Source: Streptomyces sp. NBC_01224 (lineage in GTDB: Bacteria; Actinomycetota; Actinomycetes; Streptomycetales; Streptomycetaceae). Taken from it: a stretch of DNA of 64,000 bases. The position numbers were made by a program, and so were the translations under genes. The stretch lies in the NCBI RefSeq assembly GCF_036002945.1, contig NZ_CP108529.1:8985001-9049000 (forward strand), given 5' to 3'. The notes under the pieces are model-generated. The model was not told the DNA's origin. It saw only the letters and a list, made by a program, of their open reading frames with translations, and made no database searches. Shown here piece after piece: positions 34,783-44,306 of the stretch (positions are counted from its first letter, which is position 1; each line of letters opens with the position of its first letter).

Positions 34783-35970
34783 TCACCATGGGGGTTCGCT
34801 GGGAGCGGACGCCACAACCAGCGTCCCGCCACCCGGTGGGCTGAGAATTTCGAGATTCCCGCCGACACTTCGCATTCGCTCGCGCAGTCCGGCGAGCCCG
34901 GAGCCCGCGTAGATTCTCGCACCGCCGACACCATCGTCATGCACACGCACGTGTACGTCGGTCGTGGCGCATCGTAGGTCGATCCGAGCGCTTCCCACAC
35001 CTGCGTGTTTCGAGATGTTCGTCAGGGCTTCGGACACCGTGAAGTATACGGCGTTCGCAGTCGGTGACGAAAGCTGGGCGTCATCGCCGGTGCTGGTCAA
35101 TTCGACCCGCAAAGGCGATCGCGCGGCCAGCTCTCGGACGGCGGCGATGAGACCTAGGTCGCTCAGTTCACGGGGATGGATGTTGCGCACCGTGTCCCTC
35201 AGCCGTTCGAGTGCGCGCTCCGCGTGAGCCTGGGCCTGCCGTGCCAGCCGCACGATTCGTTCCTGGTCGGCGGCTGCGGCTGCGGCTGTGGCCGTGGCTT
35301 CCAGCATCCCGAGACGCATGACGACGGCGACGAGTTCCTGTTGGGCGCCGTCGTGCAGATCGCGTTCGATGCGCTGTCGCTCGAATTCGAAGGCCGCGGT
35401 CAGCGAAGCCCGACTGGTCCGGAGCTCCTCCAGTTTCGCGAGCAGATCCGGGTCCCGGCTTCTGGAGAAGGCGCGCAGGAGAAGGTCGCGAAGAAATGAT
35501 GTGCCGGTCAGTACGGTAGTGGTGACCGCGCCGAGAACGATGCCTGCGGGCATCGCCAGGAGGGTTTCCCCAACGGATTCAGGGGTGAATGGACCGACCT
35601 GCGCGGCGATGCCGAAGAGCCAGAAGACGGGGGAGAACACCAACGCGGCAGCGCCGATGAATCCGAAGAAGGCCACCAGCAGTGACAGTGCGGACAGGAG
35701 CACGGCGGTCACGAAAACCGGGAGGTCGGTGCGCCACATCGACCGTGAACGCAGCCGGGGTGCCACCCACTGGGCCCAGCTGTGGTCAGAGGGTTTCAGG
35801 GGCATCGTCTCGACGCCGCACCACCGGGCTCTCGAACGGTCCGTCTCCGCCACCACCGGGGCCGAGACCGGCGCAACGAGAATGGAAAGCAGCAGAATCG
35901 GAAAAGCCATTGCCGCGATGCATTCCGTCAGCACCCTCCGGGCAATACGAATCTGCGCCATGCCCGCCAT
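34783..35970 (-). CDS. NarL-type sensor histidine kinase
   Basis: About 395 aa. An N-terminal hydrophobic segment, then two to three membrane segments (VFVTAVLLSALSLLVAFFGF, ETLLAMPAGIVLGAVTTTVL) without a large extracellular loop, as in intramembrane envelope sensors. The HisKA_3 box is FERQRIERDLHDGAQQELVA (His about 206) and the ATPase end has VHDDGVGG and GSGLAGLRERM. ATG 35970 or 35961 is the likely start; a longer frame begins at a TTG inside the palindrome and is rejected. First gene of the kinase-regulator operon. Confidence 0.9.
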   Translation of the reverse strand: MAGMAQIRIARRVLTECIAAMAFPILLLSILVAPVSAPVVAETDRSRARWCGVETMPLKPSDHSWAQWVAPRLRSRSMWRTDLPVFVTAVLLSALSLLVAFFGFIGAAALVFSPVFWLFGIAAQVGPFTPESVGETLLAMPAGIVLGAVTTTVLTGTSFLRDLLLRAFSRSRDPDLLAKLEELRTSRASLTAAFEFERQRIERDLHDGAQQELVAVVMRLGMLEATATAAAAAADQERIVRLARQAQAHAERALERLRDTVRNIHPRELSDLGLIAAVRELAARSPLRVELTSTGDDAQLSSPTANAVYFTVSEALTNISKHAGVGSARIDLRCATTDVHVRVHDDGVGGARIYAGSGLAGLRERMRSVGGNLEILSPPGGGTLVVASAPSEPPW

Positions 35971-35993
35971 TGTCACATACTGTGGATCGCGCA

Positions 35994-36017
35994 AAAGGTA
36001 GACCTAGGTCTACCTTT
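35994..36017. promoter_or_regulatory. 24-bp perfect palindrome, operator candidate
   Basis: AAAGGTAGACCT followed directly by its exact complement AGGTCTACCTTT. It sits between the divergent kinase operon (24-33 bp before its start) and the ABC operon (53 bp before its start). A palindrome this long and perfect in a divergent promoter is a strong candidate for the response regulator's binding site or a repressor operator. Confidence 0.75.
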
Positions 36018-36069
36018 AAGCAGTGCAGGCACCCGTGTGGCTCCCGCCGTGCCCTGCTTAGCTCGATGC

Positions 36070-36849
36070 ATGCCTATCTCAGCTGCTGCTTCCGTGCCGT
36101 GCATCCGTTTGCGCGGCCTTCATATGGACTTCCCCGTTCCGGGCCGTCGACGCGAGACGGCGCGCGTCCTGCACGATATCGACCTGGACATTCCCGAAGG
36201 CCGGCTGACCGCCATCGTCGGCCCCTCCGGGTCGGGCAAGTCGACGCTTCTGCTCTGCATTGCTGGTCTGGAGCAAGCGACCGCGGGTTCCATCGAGGTC
36301 CTGGGAACGAATGTCCTGTCGCTCCCCCCTCGCAAGCAGGCCGCATTCCGCAGTGAGAACGTCGGATTCATCTTCCAGGAGTACAACCTCGTCAGCTCGC
36401 TGACGGTCGAGGACAACATCGCCCTGCCGGCGCGACTCGCCGGCCATCAGGTGCCCAGGTCGAGGGTCGGCGACGCCATGTCGAGGCTCGGTATCGCCCA
36501 GCACGCGCGGCGGCGCCCCGACCGGCTCTCCGGAGGTGAACGCCAGCGCGTCGCGGTGGCCCGGGTCGTCGCGAATCAGCCGCGGATCGTCTTCGCCGAC
36601 GAGCCGACCGGCGCGCTCGACCTCAAGTCGGGTCACGTCGTGCTCGGTTGGCTGCAGGCACTTCCCGCGCAGGGAACCACGGTCCTCATGGTCACACACG
36701 ACCCTCATGCGGCCGCACGTGCTGACCAGGTCGTGGTGCTGGGGTCCGGGCAAGTGCACGCCGTCATTCCTGGTGGCGACTCCCACGCGGTGAGCGATGC
36801 CGTCCTCGCGGCGCAGTCGGAGGACGAAGCGGGTGAGCAGGCGTCGTGA
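36070..36849 (+). CDS. ABC transporter ATPase, MacB/LolD type
   Basis: A 259-aa ATP-binding subunit: Walker A GPSGSGKS (51-58), Q-loop Gln103 (IFQEYN), signature LSGGERQR (153-160), Walker B IVFADEP (173-179). Its stop overlaps the permease start, so the two are translationally coupled. Together they form a MacB-like exporter or mechanotransmission complex. Reading upstream in this frame is antisense to the kinase and not used. Confidence 0.93.
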   Translation: MPISAAASVPCIRLRGLHMDFPVPGRRRETARVLHDIDLDIPEGRLTAIVGPSGSGKSTLLLCIAGLEQATAGSIEVLGTNVLSLPPRKQAAFRSENVGFIFQEYNLVSSLTVEDNIALPARLAGHQVPRSRVGDAMSRLGIAQHARRRPDRLSGGERQRVAVARVVANQPRIVFADEPTGALDLKSGHVVLGWLQALPAQGTTVLMVTHDPHAAARADQVVVLGSGQVHAVIPGGDSHAVSDAVLAAQSEDEAGEQAS

Positions 36850-38186
36850 TGCGACTTGTCCTGTCGGACATTCGGATGCAGGCGTCCATGTGGTTGTGGA
36901 CGTTCCTGTGCGCAGTGGTCGGTGCGGCATGCTCAGCGGGCTCGGTCATCGCCATGTTCACCGCCGTCTCGACAGCGCGGGCGGCGGGTGATGCGCGGAT
37001 GGTCTCCGCGTCGATCGCGCTCGGCGGCAACATCGTCTTCTTCACCGTGCTTGCCGCCGTGGGCATCGTCGCATCCACCGTCGGTCTGACCTTGACGACC
37101 CAGCGACGCGATCATGCTCTGTGGGCGATCCTCGGGATCCCGCGCAATCGCATCAGATTCATTCTGCGCACGGAACTGGTCGTGCTCGGCGCTGCAGCCG
37201 GCGCGCTGGCAGTACCGCTGGCCCCTCTCGTCGCGAGCACCGCCCTCGCACAGTGGACGACCACGGGACTCGACCTGCACGGAGCCACGGCCGGATTCCA
37301 GCTCTGGCACGTCGGGGCGAGCGTGCTGTCCGGGGTGGTTCCGTGTCTGCTCGGCGGCTGGGGAGTGACGCGCCGCGCCGCCAAGACACCGGAGATGCGC
37401 GCGTTCCGAGACCTCTCCGATCCACCGGCGCGGCCCGGCGTCACGCGCAGCGTTCTCGCCCTCTGCCTCCTCGCTGGTGTGGTCGGGATGTGGATTCCCG
37501 GGCTGGGACTCGAACTCGAGGGCGGGATCGAACAGCGGACGGCCTTCGCTTTCGCCGGCGACCTCTTTCTCATCTGCCTGTTGCTGCTGATGGGGCCGTG
37601 GGTGCTCACACCTCTGATGAGGTTCTGGACCGCACTCGTGCCCTCGCGTGGTGTCGCCTGGCACCTTGCCGTGCAATCGTGCCGCACCCGCGCGGCGAGA
37701 AGCGTCGCCACGGTGCTGCCCTTCGCCCTCTCCCTGTCGTTCGTCGGACTCTTCATGGTCATGGGGAACGTCATGCCCGGAAGCACCGCCGGGCTGGACG
37801 ATGTCCTGGTCGTACTGGGCTGGGTCTTCGTCGTGTCCTGGGTCGGCGGCCTTGCTGTGATCGCTCTGGTCGGGCGGGAACGCACACGTGATTCCGCCAT
37901 CGTGACGGTCGCCGGTGCGCGACCAGGCGTGGTCACCCGATCAACGATCTATGAGGGAGTGATCTACGCGGGGACGGCGATCGTCTTCGGCGCGATCGCC
38001 ATCGCGGTGACGAGTGCCACTATCGCCGTGGGCGCCGAGATCAGCGTCGTCCGGGTTCTGGACGGCCTCCCCTGGGCGACTCTCGGCGTGCTCGCCGGCG
38101 TGACGCTCGTGACCACCTGCCTCGCTCTGGCCCTCCAAGCCGCCCGTGTGTCGCGCACGGTCGCAGCCCGGGCTCTGCGCTCGTGA
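36849..38186 (+). CDS. FtsX-like ABC permease
   Basis: A 445-aa membrane protein with about 8-10 hydrophobic segments and the two-part FtsX architecture (TM at the N-terminus, LTLTTQRRDHALWAILGIPR cytoplasmic loop, second block from MRFWTALVPSRG on, ending VSRTVAARALRS). Start at ATG 36849 or the GTG 3 bases upstream. Pairs with the ATPase; likely exports lipids, peptides or an antimicrobial, or moves an envelope enzyme. Confidence 0.9.
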   Translation: MRLVLSDIRMQASMWLWTFLCAVVGAACSAGSVIAMFTAVSTARAAGDARMVSASIALGGNIVFFTVLAAVGIVASTVGLTLTTQRRDHALWAILGIPRNRIRFILRTELVVLGAAAGALAVPLAPLVASTALAQWTTTGLDLHGATAGFQLWHVGASVLSGVVPCLLGGWGVTRRAAKTPEMRAFRDLSDPPARPGVTRSVLALCLLAGVVGMWIPGLGLELEGGIEQRTAFAFAGDLFLICLLLLMGPWVLTPLMRFWTALVPSRGVAWHLAVQSCRTRAARSVATVLPFALSLSFVGLFMVMGNVMPGSTAGLDDVLVVLGWVFVVSWVGGLAVIALVGRERTRDSAIVTVAGARPGVVTRSTIYEGVIYAGTAIVFGAIAIAVTSATIAVGAEISVVRVLDGLPWATLGVLAGVTLVTTCLALALQAARVSRTVAARALRS

Positions 38187-38361
38187 AGCAGGGCGACGTC
38201 CGTACCGCCGCGACAGCAGAATCCCCCGGCCGGTATTCAGGTTGCCTGCTGACTCCACGGAACGAACTCGCCACCGACGCGATCGCATCCTTCGAACCAA
38301 CCACCACCACCATGAACGGCATGCGTCACCTGCATGTCCAGAATTATGAAGGAATGAATCA
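38187..38361 (+). other. 175-bp spacer before lipoprotein gene
   Basis: A 62-codon frame beginning at the overlapping GTG 38183 runs through here but has no recognisable features and clashes with the next start. More likely an untranslated spacer with a possible second promoter. Confidence 0.4.
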
Positions 38362-39123
38362 ATGGGAATGAGGCCTCACACTGTGCTCGCCCTCGGGGGC
38401 GTCGCGATCCTCGCTGTCGCAGCAACGGGATGCAGCCCGGACGGTACCCCGGCGGACACAGTCGTGGAATCGAAAATGTTTGATTTCAGTGGGGACAGCC
38501 TGACCGTGAAGTCCGACTCCGCCGACCTGGAACTCGTAGCCGCCGATGTCAAGGGCGTTCGGGTGACGCGGCAGGTCAGCGGTACGAAAGTAGGCGGCGA
38601 AATAGAATCCGGATGGAAGCTCGAAGGGGGCGTTCTCACGCTCTCGCTGGACTGCACGGGTCTCTCCGTCAACTGCGGTGCGAAGTACACCGTGAAGGTA
38701 CCGCGCGACGTCGCGATCACTGCCGAGAACGACAAGGGTCTTGTTGAAGCCACGGGCTTCACCGCAGATTTCTCGGCCAAAGCCGGCGACATGCGGTTGT
38801 CGGACCTCAGCGGGCCCCATCTGGATCTGGAAGGCCGCGACGGAACCATCGAGGGCGACAGGATCTCCGCAAGGTCGGTCACCGTCGCCTCACGGAACGG
38901 CGACAACGAGCTGAACTTCGTCTCCGCACCTGACCTCGTCGATGTGCGAAGCCAGGACGGCGACGTTCGGCTCGGCCTGCCGGAGGCGACGTACGCAGTC
39001 GACACGGCCGCCAAGAAGGGCGACATCACAGCGGATGTCATGAAAGACGACACAAGTGACCATGCCGTGAGGATTCACACCCGTAACGGAGACATCGTCA
39101 TCGGCAAGAGGGAGGCGCCTTGA
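38362..39123 (+). CDS. DUF4097-type beta-repeat lipoprotein
   Basis: A 253-aa lipoprotein: lipobox AVAATGC with Cys24 as lipid anchor. The mature part is a series of short beta repeats (FTADFSAKAGDMRLSDLSGP, GTIEGDRISARSVTVASRNG, GDVRLGLPEATYAVDTAAKK, GDITADVMKDD, NGDIVIGKREAP), the DUF4097 solenoid. AAGGA supports the ATG. DUF4097 proteins occur with LiaRS-type envelope stress systems, which matches the linked kinase, regulator and exporter. Confidence 0.88.
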   Translation: MGMRPHTVLALGGVAILAVAATGCSPDGTPADTVVESKMFDFSGDSLTVKSDSADLELVAADVKGVRVTRQVSGTKVGGEIESGWKLEGGVLTLSLDCTGLSVNCGAKYTVKVPRDVAITAENDKGLVEATGFTADFSAKAGDMRLSDLSGPHLDLEGRDGTIEGDRISARSVTVASRNGDNELNFVSAPDLVDVRSQDGDVRLGLPEATYAVDTAAKKGDITADVMKDDTSDHAVRIHTRNGDIVIGKREAP

Positions 39124-39489
39124 TGGCTGTACCGTAAATGATCCCTGGAGCGGTGTCAGTGGGGCGTGCGACGTTCCAGGACATGATCGTTTCGCTGGAT
39201 GCCCTGCTGCCCACCGCAGCCGGGCCACCTACGGAAGTACGGTCGACGTGCGGGACTGCGCCGAAATTCGAACACCTGATTGAATAAGTGGATGGCATCC
39301 TTCCGCTTCCCCGACGGCCTGATCGGTCTCAGGCGTCGGCAGATCCGCATCTACAACTAGCTCGCCCTGCACCCCGCCGTCGGGGCGGCCGAGCTGCGAC
39401 GGAAGCTGATCCGGCTGCCCTGCCTGATCAGCTCGCACCCGTACTGGGCGGAGCGCGGCTGGAGCATGGCGGGCCGGATCGAACTGGTG
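39124..39489. other. remnant-containing gap
   Basis: No intact gene. On the plus strand FPDGLIGLRRRQIRIYN, a stop, and LALHPAVGAAELRRKLIRLP look like decayed coding sequence of unknown type. Confidence 0.35.
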
Positions 39490-39814
39490 GCTCGACCAGC
39501 GTGAGGAGCACCTCTCGAACGGCTGGGTTCAGATCGACCACGCGTTTGCGGCCACCTCCGAGCCAGCAGATGCGCCCGAGCGGGGCTTCTCCAGAGTCGG
39601 GCTCCCTCATTCCGACAGACACAGTGGCTTCACGGACACCGGCGGCCACTCTGGTCCCGCCGTGGCCGAGGGACCGGGCTTCCGCTCCTTTCAAAAAGCG
39701 ACGTTGTCGCTTGTCCAGGTGCGGCAGAATCTCCATGAACTTGGCTGCCAGCACGACTTGTTTCCCTTCCAACCTGCTCATGCCAGACCAGCGAATCAGC
39801 GAGGGGAAAGCCAC
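39490..39814 (-). pseudogene. ISAzo13-family transposase N-terminal fragment
   Basis: Reads VVLAAKFMEILPHLDKRQRR, FLKGAEARSLGHGGTRVAAG, VREATVSVGMREPDSGEAPL and GGGRKRVVDLNPAVREVLLT, the N-terminal third of ISAzo13 transposases, then breaks off. Same family as the scrap at 721-975, which covers a later part of the protein, so the two could derive from one element. Confidence 0.75.
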
Positions 39815-40195
39815 GAGTTAGAGATCTGCACGCCCTTAGTTGGATATGAGGTACGGGGGTTTTCCCTACCATGCTCTCTCCTGCTGCCCGCATTGTTCGG
39901 GCGATTCCCTTCGGCCAGACTGGACGAGTCCGATGGTTGTCCGGTTCAGCTGGGTGAGCGCCGCCACTGGCAGTGCAGGGAGTCGCGCGCCCGCGGTTTC
40001 CACTGATTCCCGAATATTCCTTGGCTATCCCATCAAGGCAGAAAAGGAATTTATCGGTGGCGCGGATTGACATTACGTTCCTGAAATTGTGCTCCATGCG
40101 GTGGCGCCGGGCGTATCTCGATCGCCTAAAGCGCGACCGCCGGCATTCATGGCATCCCCCTCGTTTAACGCTAGAAATTAAAAGGTATCCTCGCA
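39815..40195 (+). other. gene-free upstream region of dacB-like gene
   Basis: About 380 bp, AT-richer near 40170-40200, with no supported gene. It should hold the promoter of the carboxypeptidase gene; AAAAGGTATCC lies just before its start. Confidence 0.4.
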
Positions 40196-41926
40196 ATGTT
40201 TATAAAAGTCCCTGATCTCATGCGAAATCGCATCCGAAGGGAGCCCAGGGCCGCAGTCCACCGGAGGGCGGGAACCACACGGCGGGAGGCTGCTGGATAC
40301 GGATCACGCCGGCTGCGTACCCGCGCAGCCGCAGTAGCTGTGGCATCGGCCCTTGCGGCCGTCACGATGTCGGCGTGCTCCAATGACTCAAAGGATCACT
40401 CGAATTCCGCGTCCCCGAACGCTCCAGGTGTGAGCGCCGAGCTGCAAAAGCTCATGGACACCTCACCGTGGGCAACAGGCGACTGGGGCGTGCAGGTCGC
40501 CGACCTGAAGACAGGAAAAGTCCTCCAGTCGAAGAACGCCGAATCCAAGTTCATGACTGGATCGACAGCCAAGACCTTCGCGGTAGGCGCAGCCCTCGAC
40601 GACCTCGGCAGCGACCACCGTTTCCGTACGCCAATCGTGCACAGCGGTTCGATATCGGAGGCCGGACGACTCACGGGCAACCTGATCATGGTGGGAAGCG
40701 GCGATCTGACTCTCGGCGGACGGACGACTGCAGCAGGACAACTGGACGTCCCCGACTTCGACCACTACGACGCAAACGCCGTGCCGGGAATGGCAACCAT
40801 CACCCGGGAAGACCCGCTGGCAGGCATCAATGACCTGGCTCGTCAGGTCGCGGCAAGCGGCATCCGTCAAGTGGACGGCAACGTGATCATCGACAATCGG
40901 CTCTGGGACCCGGTGTCGATCGGTGGGACGCCTGTTACGCCAACGGTGGTCAACGACAACCTCATTGACTTGCTCATCACGCCCGGCACGCCCGGCAACC
41001 CGGCGAAGGTCGACTGGCGGCCCAAGACGGCAGCCTTCACCGTCGACGCGAACGTCACAACCACGCCCGCCGGCACGAAGCCGACGGTGAAGACCGAAAG
41101 CAACGCCCCCGGGCACATCCGGGTTCGAGGCTCGGTGCCCGCTGACGCCACCGCACCATTCGTGGCGACATTCCAAGTACCCGACCCCGCAGCATTTGCC
41201 CGCACCGTACTCATCGAGGCTCTTGAGCGGAATGGTGTCACCGTCAGCGCCCCGACGCTCGGATCCAACCCCGGCTCCGACCTTCCGTCATCGGAGGAGG
41301 TGAAGGCCTTGCCTGTCTCGGCGACGTACACGTCACCGCCCTTCAGGGAATACGCCAAGTTGATCAATAAGGTCAGCCACAATCTCGGCGCCAACCTCTT
41401 GCCACCGCTGATGGCAGTCCATCACGGCAAGCACACCTATTCCGACGGAATGCAGATCGAGCGGAACTTTCTCGCCGACGCAGGTATTGACCCGAATTCG
41501 TTCACTCTCGTCGATGCCCAAGGCTTGACCGGGGACAAGGCCACACCAGCCGCACAGACAGAGTTGCTGCGGCATCTTTCCCGCAGTCGCGACTTCAGCA
41601 CCTTCTACGACTCTATGCCGAGCCTGGGCGTCGATGGATCACTCGCGGATGTCATCGCGCACACCGACCCTGCCGCAGGACACATTCGCGCGAAAACCGG
41701 CACCCTGGTCGGCGCTTTCAAGGGCAAGCTGGCTCTCACCACCAAGGCGCTTGCAGGATACGTTGACGCGAAGAATGGTCACCGTCTCGTCTTCGCAATC
41801 TACGTGAACAACGTCCCGGTCCCCAGTAACAGCGTCAGCGACGCGATCGACCTGGCACTAAAGGCCAACAAGCAATTGGGATCAATGGCCGCCAGCATCT
41901 ACCAGAACCCCGAAGGGAGCAACTAA
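40196..41926 (+). CDS. dacB: D-Ala-D-Ala carboxypeptidase, PBP4 (S13) type lipoprotein
   Basis: A 576-aa penicillin-binding protein of family S13. A basic N-terminus and hydrophobic stretch lead to lipobox VTMSAC (Cys61), so it is anchored outside the membrane. Catalytic motifs: S123-T-A-K126, S394-H-N396, K500-T-G502. It trims or hydrolyses peptidoglycan stem peptides and cross-links. The stop codon TAA is part of CTAA, the duplicated target of the IS701 element that follows immediately, so the protein is unaffected by the insertion, but its natural 3' region now lies beyond 43881. Confidence 0.92.
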   Translation: MFIKVPDLMRNRIRREPRAAVHRRAGTTRREAAGYGSRRLRTRAAAVAVASALAAVTMSACSNDSKDHSNSASPNAPGVSAELQKLMDTSPWATGDWGVQVADLKTGKVLQSKNAESKFMTGSTAKTFAVGAALDDLGSDHRFRTPIVHSGSISEAGRLTGNLIMVGSGDLTLGGRTTAAGQLDVPDFDHYDANAVPGMATITREDPLAGINDLARQVAASGIRQVDGNVIIDNRLWDPVSIGGTPVTPTVVNDNLIDLLITPGTPGNPAKVDWRPKTAAFTVDANVTTTPAGTKPTVKTESNAPGHIRVRGSVPADATAPFVATFQVPDPAAFARTVLIEALERNGVTVSAPTLGSNPGSDLPSSEEVKALPVSATYTSPPFREYAKLINKVSHNLGANLLPPLMAVHHGKHTYSDGMQIERNFLADAGIDPNSFTLVDAQGLTGDKATPAAQTELLRHLSRSRDFSTFYDSMPSLGVDGSLADVIAHTDPAAGHIRAKTGTLVGAFKGKLALTTKALAGYVDAKNGHRLVFAIYVNNVPVPSNSVSDAIDLALKANKQLGSMAASIYQNPEGSN

Positions 41927-42025
41927 TACTCCGGCTGTAGATCGTGATCACGATGGCTTACGGCTGGGTTTCCTGGGCTCGTGCGGGGGCTGTCCCGAAG
42001 CGGTCTGAGCAGACACCATGCACGG

Positions 42026-42460
42026 GTGAGCATCATCAAGTACTTCATCGCCCCTGACGACACCTCGGCGGCAAGCACCGTGGATAGCGGGCCGGACGAA
42101 GTCTTCGGCTCATTGAGCTGCGGTAACTTCGATGCCCCCGAGGCGGTGATCGAGTGGGAGAGCCTGCTCACCGGGCAGAGCTTCGAGGCGCTCGTCGCAT
42201 CCGACGAGCCGCATACGATTGCTGATCCGGGAGAAGAAGGCGGCCCGCTTTTGTTCGTCATCTCGGCTGCGCTTCAAGGAGCGCTCGCCGGTGCTTCGGC
42301 GGATCGCCTTGCCGGGGTCGGCGAGCTGTGGATCCAGGAACGGGCCGCCGAGGGCGAGGCGTTCGACCCGGAGATGGTGGGGGATCTCCTGAGTGATCTG
42401 GCGGACCTGGCCCGCTCCGCCGAGGTGCGGGGGCACGGCCTGTACTGCTGGATGGCCTAG
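42026..42460 (+). CDS. IS701 passenger: uncharacterised 144-aa protein
   Basis: Starts at GTG (SIIKYFIAPDDTSAASTVDS) and ends GHGLYCWMA. Internal features: GNFDAPEAVIEWESLLTGQS and an Ala-rich helix (LFVISAALQGALAGASADRL). Similar single-domain proteins occur in Streptomyces without known function; size and style resemble immunity-type proteins, but that is a guess. It lies inside the inverted repeats, so it moves with the IS. Confidence 0.65.
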   Translation: MSIIKYFIAPDDTSAASTVDSGPDEVFGSLSCGNFDAPEAVIEWESLLTGQSFEALVASDEPHTIADPGEEGGPLLFVISAALQGALAGASADRLAGVGELWIQERAAEGEAFDPEMVGDLLSDLADLARSAEVRGHGLYCWMA

Positions 42461-42563
42461 CATCCCGGCCGTCGCCGCGCGGCCCCGCCATGCGAACTGG
42501 GAACGAGATGGTTGCGGCCACCGGTGATCATCGTGGTTTGCGAAGACAACGAACGATCAAGCG

Positions 42564-43856
42564 GTGGCCGCAGGTCACAGCGTAGACCTGGCCCGATGGC
42601 AGGACGCATTCGAGGGCCTGATGAACCGGATCGCGGGTCGTTTCGCGCGCGTGGAACCCCCGGCGGCGAGTTAAGCGGTTGGTGCTCGGACTCCTATCGG
42701 ACCTCCCGCGCAAGAACTGCTGGACGATCGCCGAGTGGGTCGGGGAGTCCACTCCGGATGCCATGCACCACCTGCTCAGCCGGGCCAAATGGGATGCCGA
42801 CGCGGTCCGTGACGACGTGCGGGGCTATGTGGTGGAACATCTGTACGACGAGCGGGCGGTGCTGGTGGTCGACGAGACCGGCGACGTGCAGAAGGGCACC
42901 GGCACCGTCGGCGTCCAGCGCCAGTACACCGGCACCGTCGGCAGGATCGAGAATGCCCAGGTTGCCGTCTACCTGGTCTACGCCGGTCGGCGCGGGCACG
43001 CCGCGGTTGACCGGGAGTTGTACGTCCCACGTTCCTGGACCTCCGATCCCGACCGCTGTCGTGCCGCCGGGCTCGGCGAAGACACCACTTTCGCCACCAA
43101 GCCGGAACTGGCCGCGCGCATGGTCGCCCGGTTCCTGGCCGCCGGCCACCCTGCTGCGTGGGTGGCGGGCGACGAGGTCTACGGCGGCAACCCGAAACTG
43201 CGCACCGCACTGGAGGAATGCGGCACCGGCTACGTTCTCGCGGTGGCCTGCTCACACGAAGTCGCCACCGCGGCACGGAAGTTCCGCGCCGACGCCCTGG
43301 CCAAGAAGGTACCCAAACGCGGCTGGCAGAAGCTGTCGGCCGGAGCCGGAGCGAAGGGCCACCGCTATTACGACTGGCCGTCATCGACCTCGCCGACCCC
43401 CGGCCCGGGAGTCGGCAGCTGCTGATCCGACGGAACCGTAGCAGCGGCGAACTCGCCTACTACCGTTGCTATTCGCCCACACCAGTGCCGCTGACTGAAC
43501 TGGTACGAGTGGCTGGATCGAGGTGGCGGGTGGAGGAGTTCTTCCAGTCCGGCAAGGGCCTGGCCGCCCTGGACGAGCACCAGGTCCGCCGCTACACGTC
43601 CTGGTCCCGATGGGGCACCCTCGCCATGCTTGCCCACGCCTTCCTCGCTGTCGTCCGAGCCGACGAGCACGACCGGCAACCGATACCGCAAGGCCTGATA
43701 CCCCTCACCTGCAACGAGATCCAGCGCCTGTTCATCACCCTCGTCATCCGGCCCACGCACGACGCCGCCCACCGGCTCGGTTGGTCCGACTGGCGACGCC
43801 GACACCAGGCCCGATCCCAAGCCAGTCACTACCAGCGACAAGCCGCTGAAGCATGA
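42564..43856 (+). pseudogene. IS701-family transposase, two frameshifts
   Basis: Starts VAAGHSVDLARWQDAFEGLM. A run of five C at about 42655 shifts the frame (RVEPPAAS then stop; the natural sequence RRVKRLVLGLLSDLPRKNCW continues one frame over). A second shift lies near 43375 (HRYYDW to AVIDLADPRPGSRQLL). Catalytic parts are present: LVVDETGDVQKG, WVAGDEVYGGNP and RWRVEEFFQSGKGLAALDEH. Without corrections it is inactive. Confidence 0.85.
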
Positions 43857-44002
43857 AGATCACGATCTACAGCCGGAGTACTAAGTTACCGGTATTGAGG
43901 TTAGGGGTACCGTTTAGAAGAGATACCCGACGATGAGGAGGACGAATCCATCCCTGCCAGCTGATGTAGCAATAACACCAACGACCTGTAACGCAAAGCA
44001 AG

Positions 44003-44030
44003 CCCCCGCGGATTACCGAGGGGGCGTCGT
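44003..44030. terminator. hairpin GCCCCC/GGGGGC
   Basis: GCCCCCGCGG-ATTA-CCGAGGGGGC forms an imperfect stem followed by GTCGTTTA on the plus strand. It may be the original terminator of the carboxypeptidase gene, separated from it by the IS701, or end the minus-strand gene. Confidence 0.5.
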
Positions 44031-44300
44031 TTACCGGCTTTCGAGTCCTCCGTGCAGGATCACTGACACGGAGGGCGGTGCATTTGTCTTGGCATGCTCA
44101 GCGCCTGGCAGAGCAGTCCGGAAGATGACTTCATCAGAGATTACTTCGGGGCGGGTACGCCAGCGCCAGCTCTGATCTGCATATTCATAGACATAGCAAT
44201 GGCCGCAGGCAAGATCGCACCTGCTGTAAACCTTGAGCACGATTTCACGGAAGGGGACCAGGGGTCCTGTCCTTCCGTAGTTCAGGGAGCCGAGACGAAA
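44031..44300 (-). pseudogene. FxsB-type radical SAM/SPASM protein, N-terminal fragment
   Basis: Reads PLVPFREIVLKVYSRCDLAC then GHCYVYEYADQSWRWRT and SVSVILHGGLESR before a stop. The CxxxCxxC cluster motif (CDLACGHC), YVYE and VILHGG are those of FxsB-type radical SAM enzymes that mature FxSxx-COOH peptides. About 70 of some 400 residues remain, so the enzyme is dead. No precursor peptide gene was found nearby. Confidence 0.7.
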
Positions 44301-44306
44301 ACCTAA

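Larger units (their letters stand above)
41927..43880 (+). mobile_element. IS701-type element with passenger gene, 1954 bp
   Basis: Inverted ends TACTCCGGCTGTAGATCGTG (41927 on) and their complement (ending 43880) match over at least 23 bp. CTAA flanks both sides (41923-41926, 43881-43884), the YTAR-type 4-bp duplication of the IS701 family. Besides the broken transposase gene it carries a 144-aa passenger gene at its left end. Confidence 0.85.

Noticed and set aside
33691-34977. 428-codon frame from the recombinase fragment
   Set aside because: Only the first 90 codons look like recombinase; the rest is antisense to the response regulator and kinase.
38183-38371. 62-codon ORF overlapping the FtsX stop and the lipoprotein start
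   Set aside because: No features or family and poor codon bias; the lipoprotein start has its own good ribosome site.
43933-44175. 80-codon plus-strand ORF
   Set aside because: Antisense to the FxsB-type fragment, which has clear motifs.
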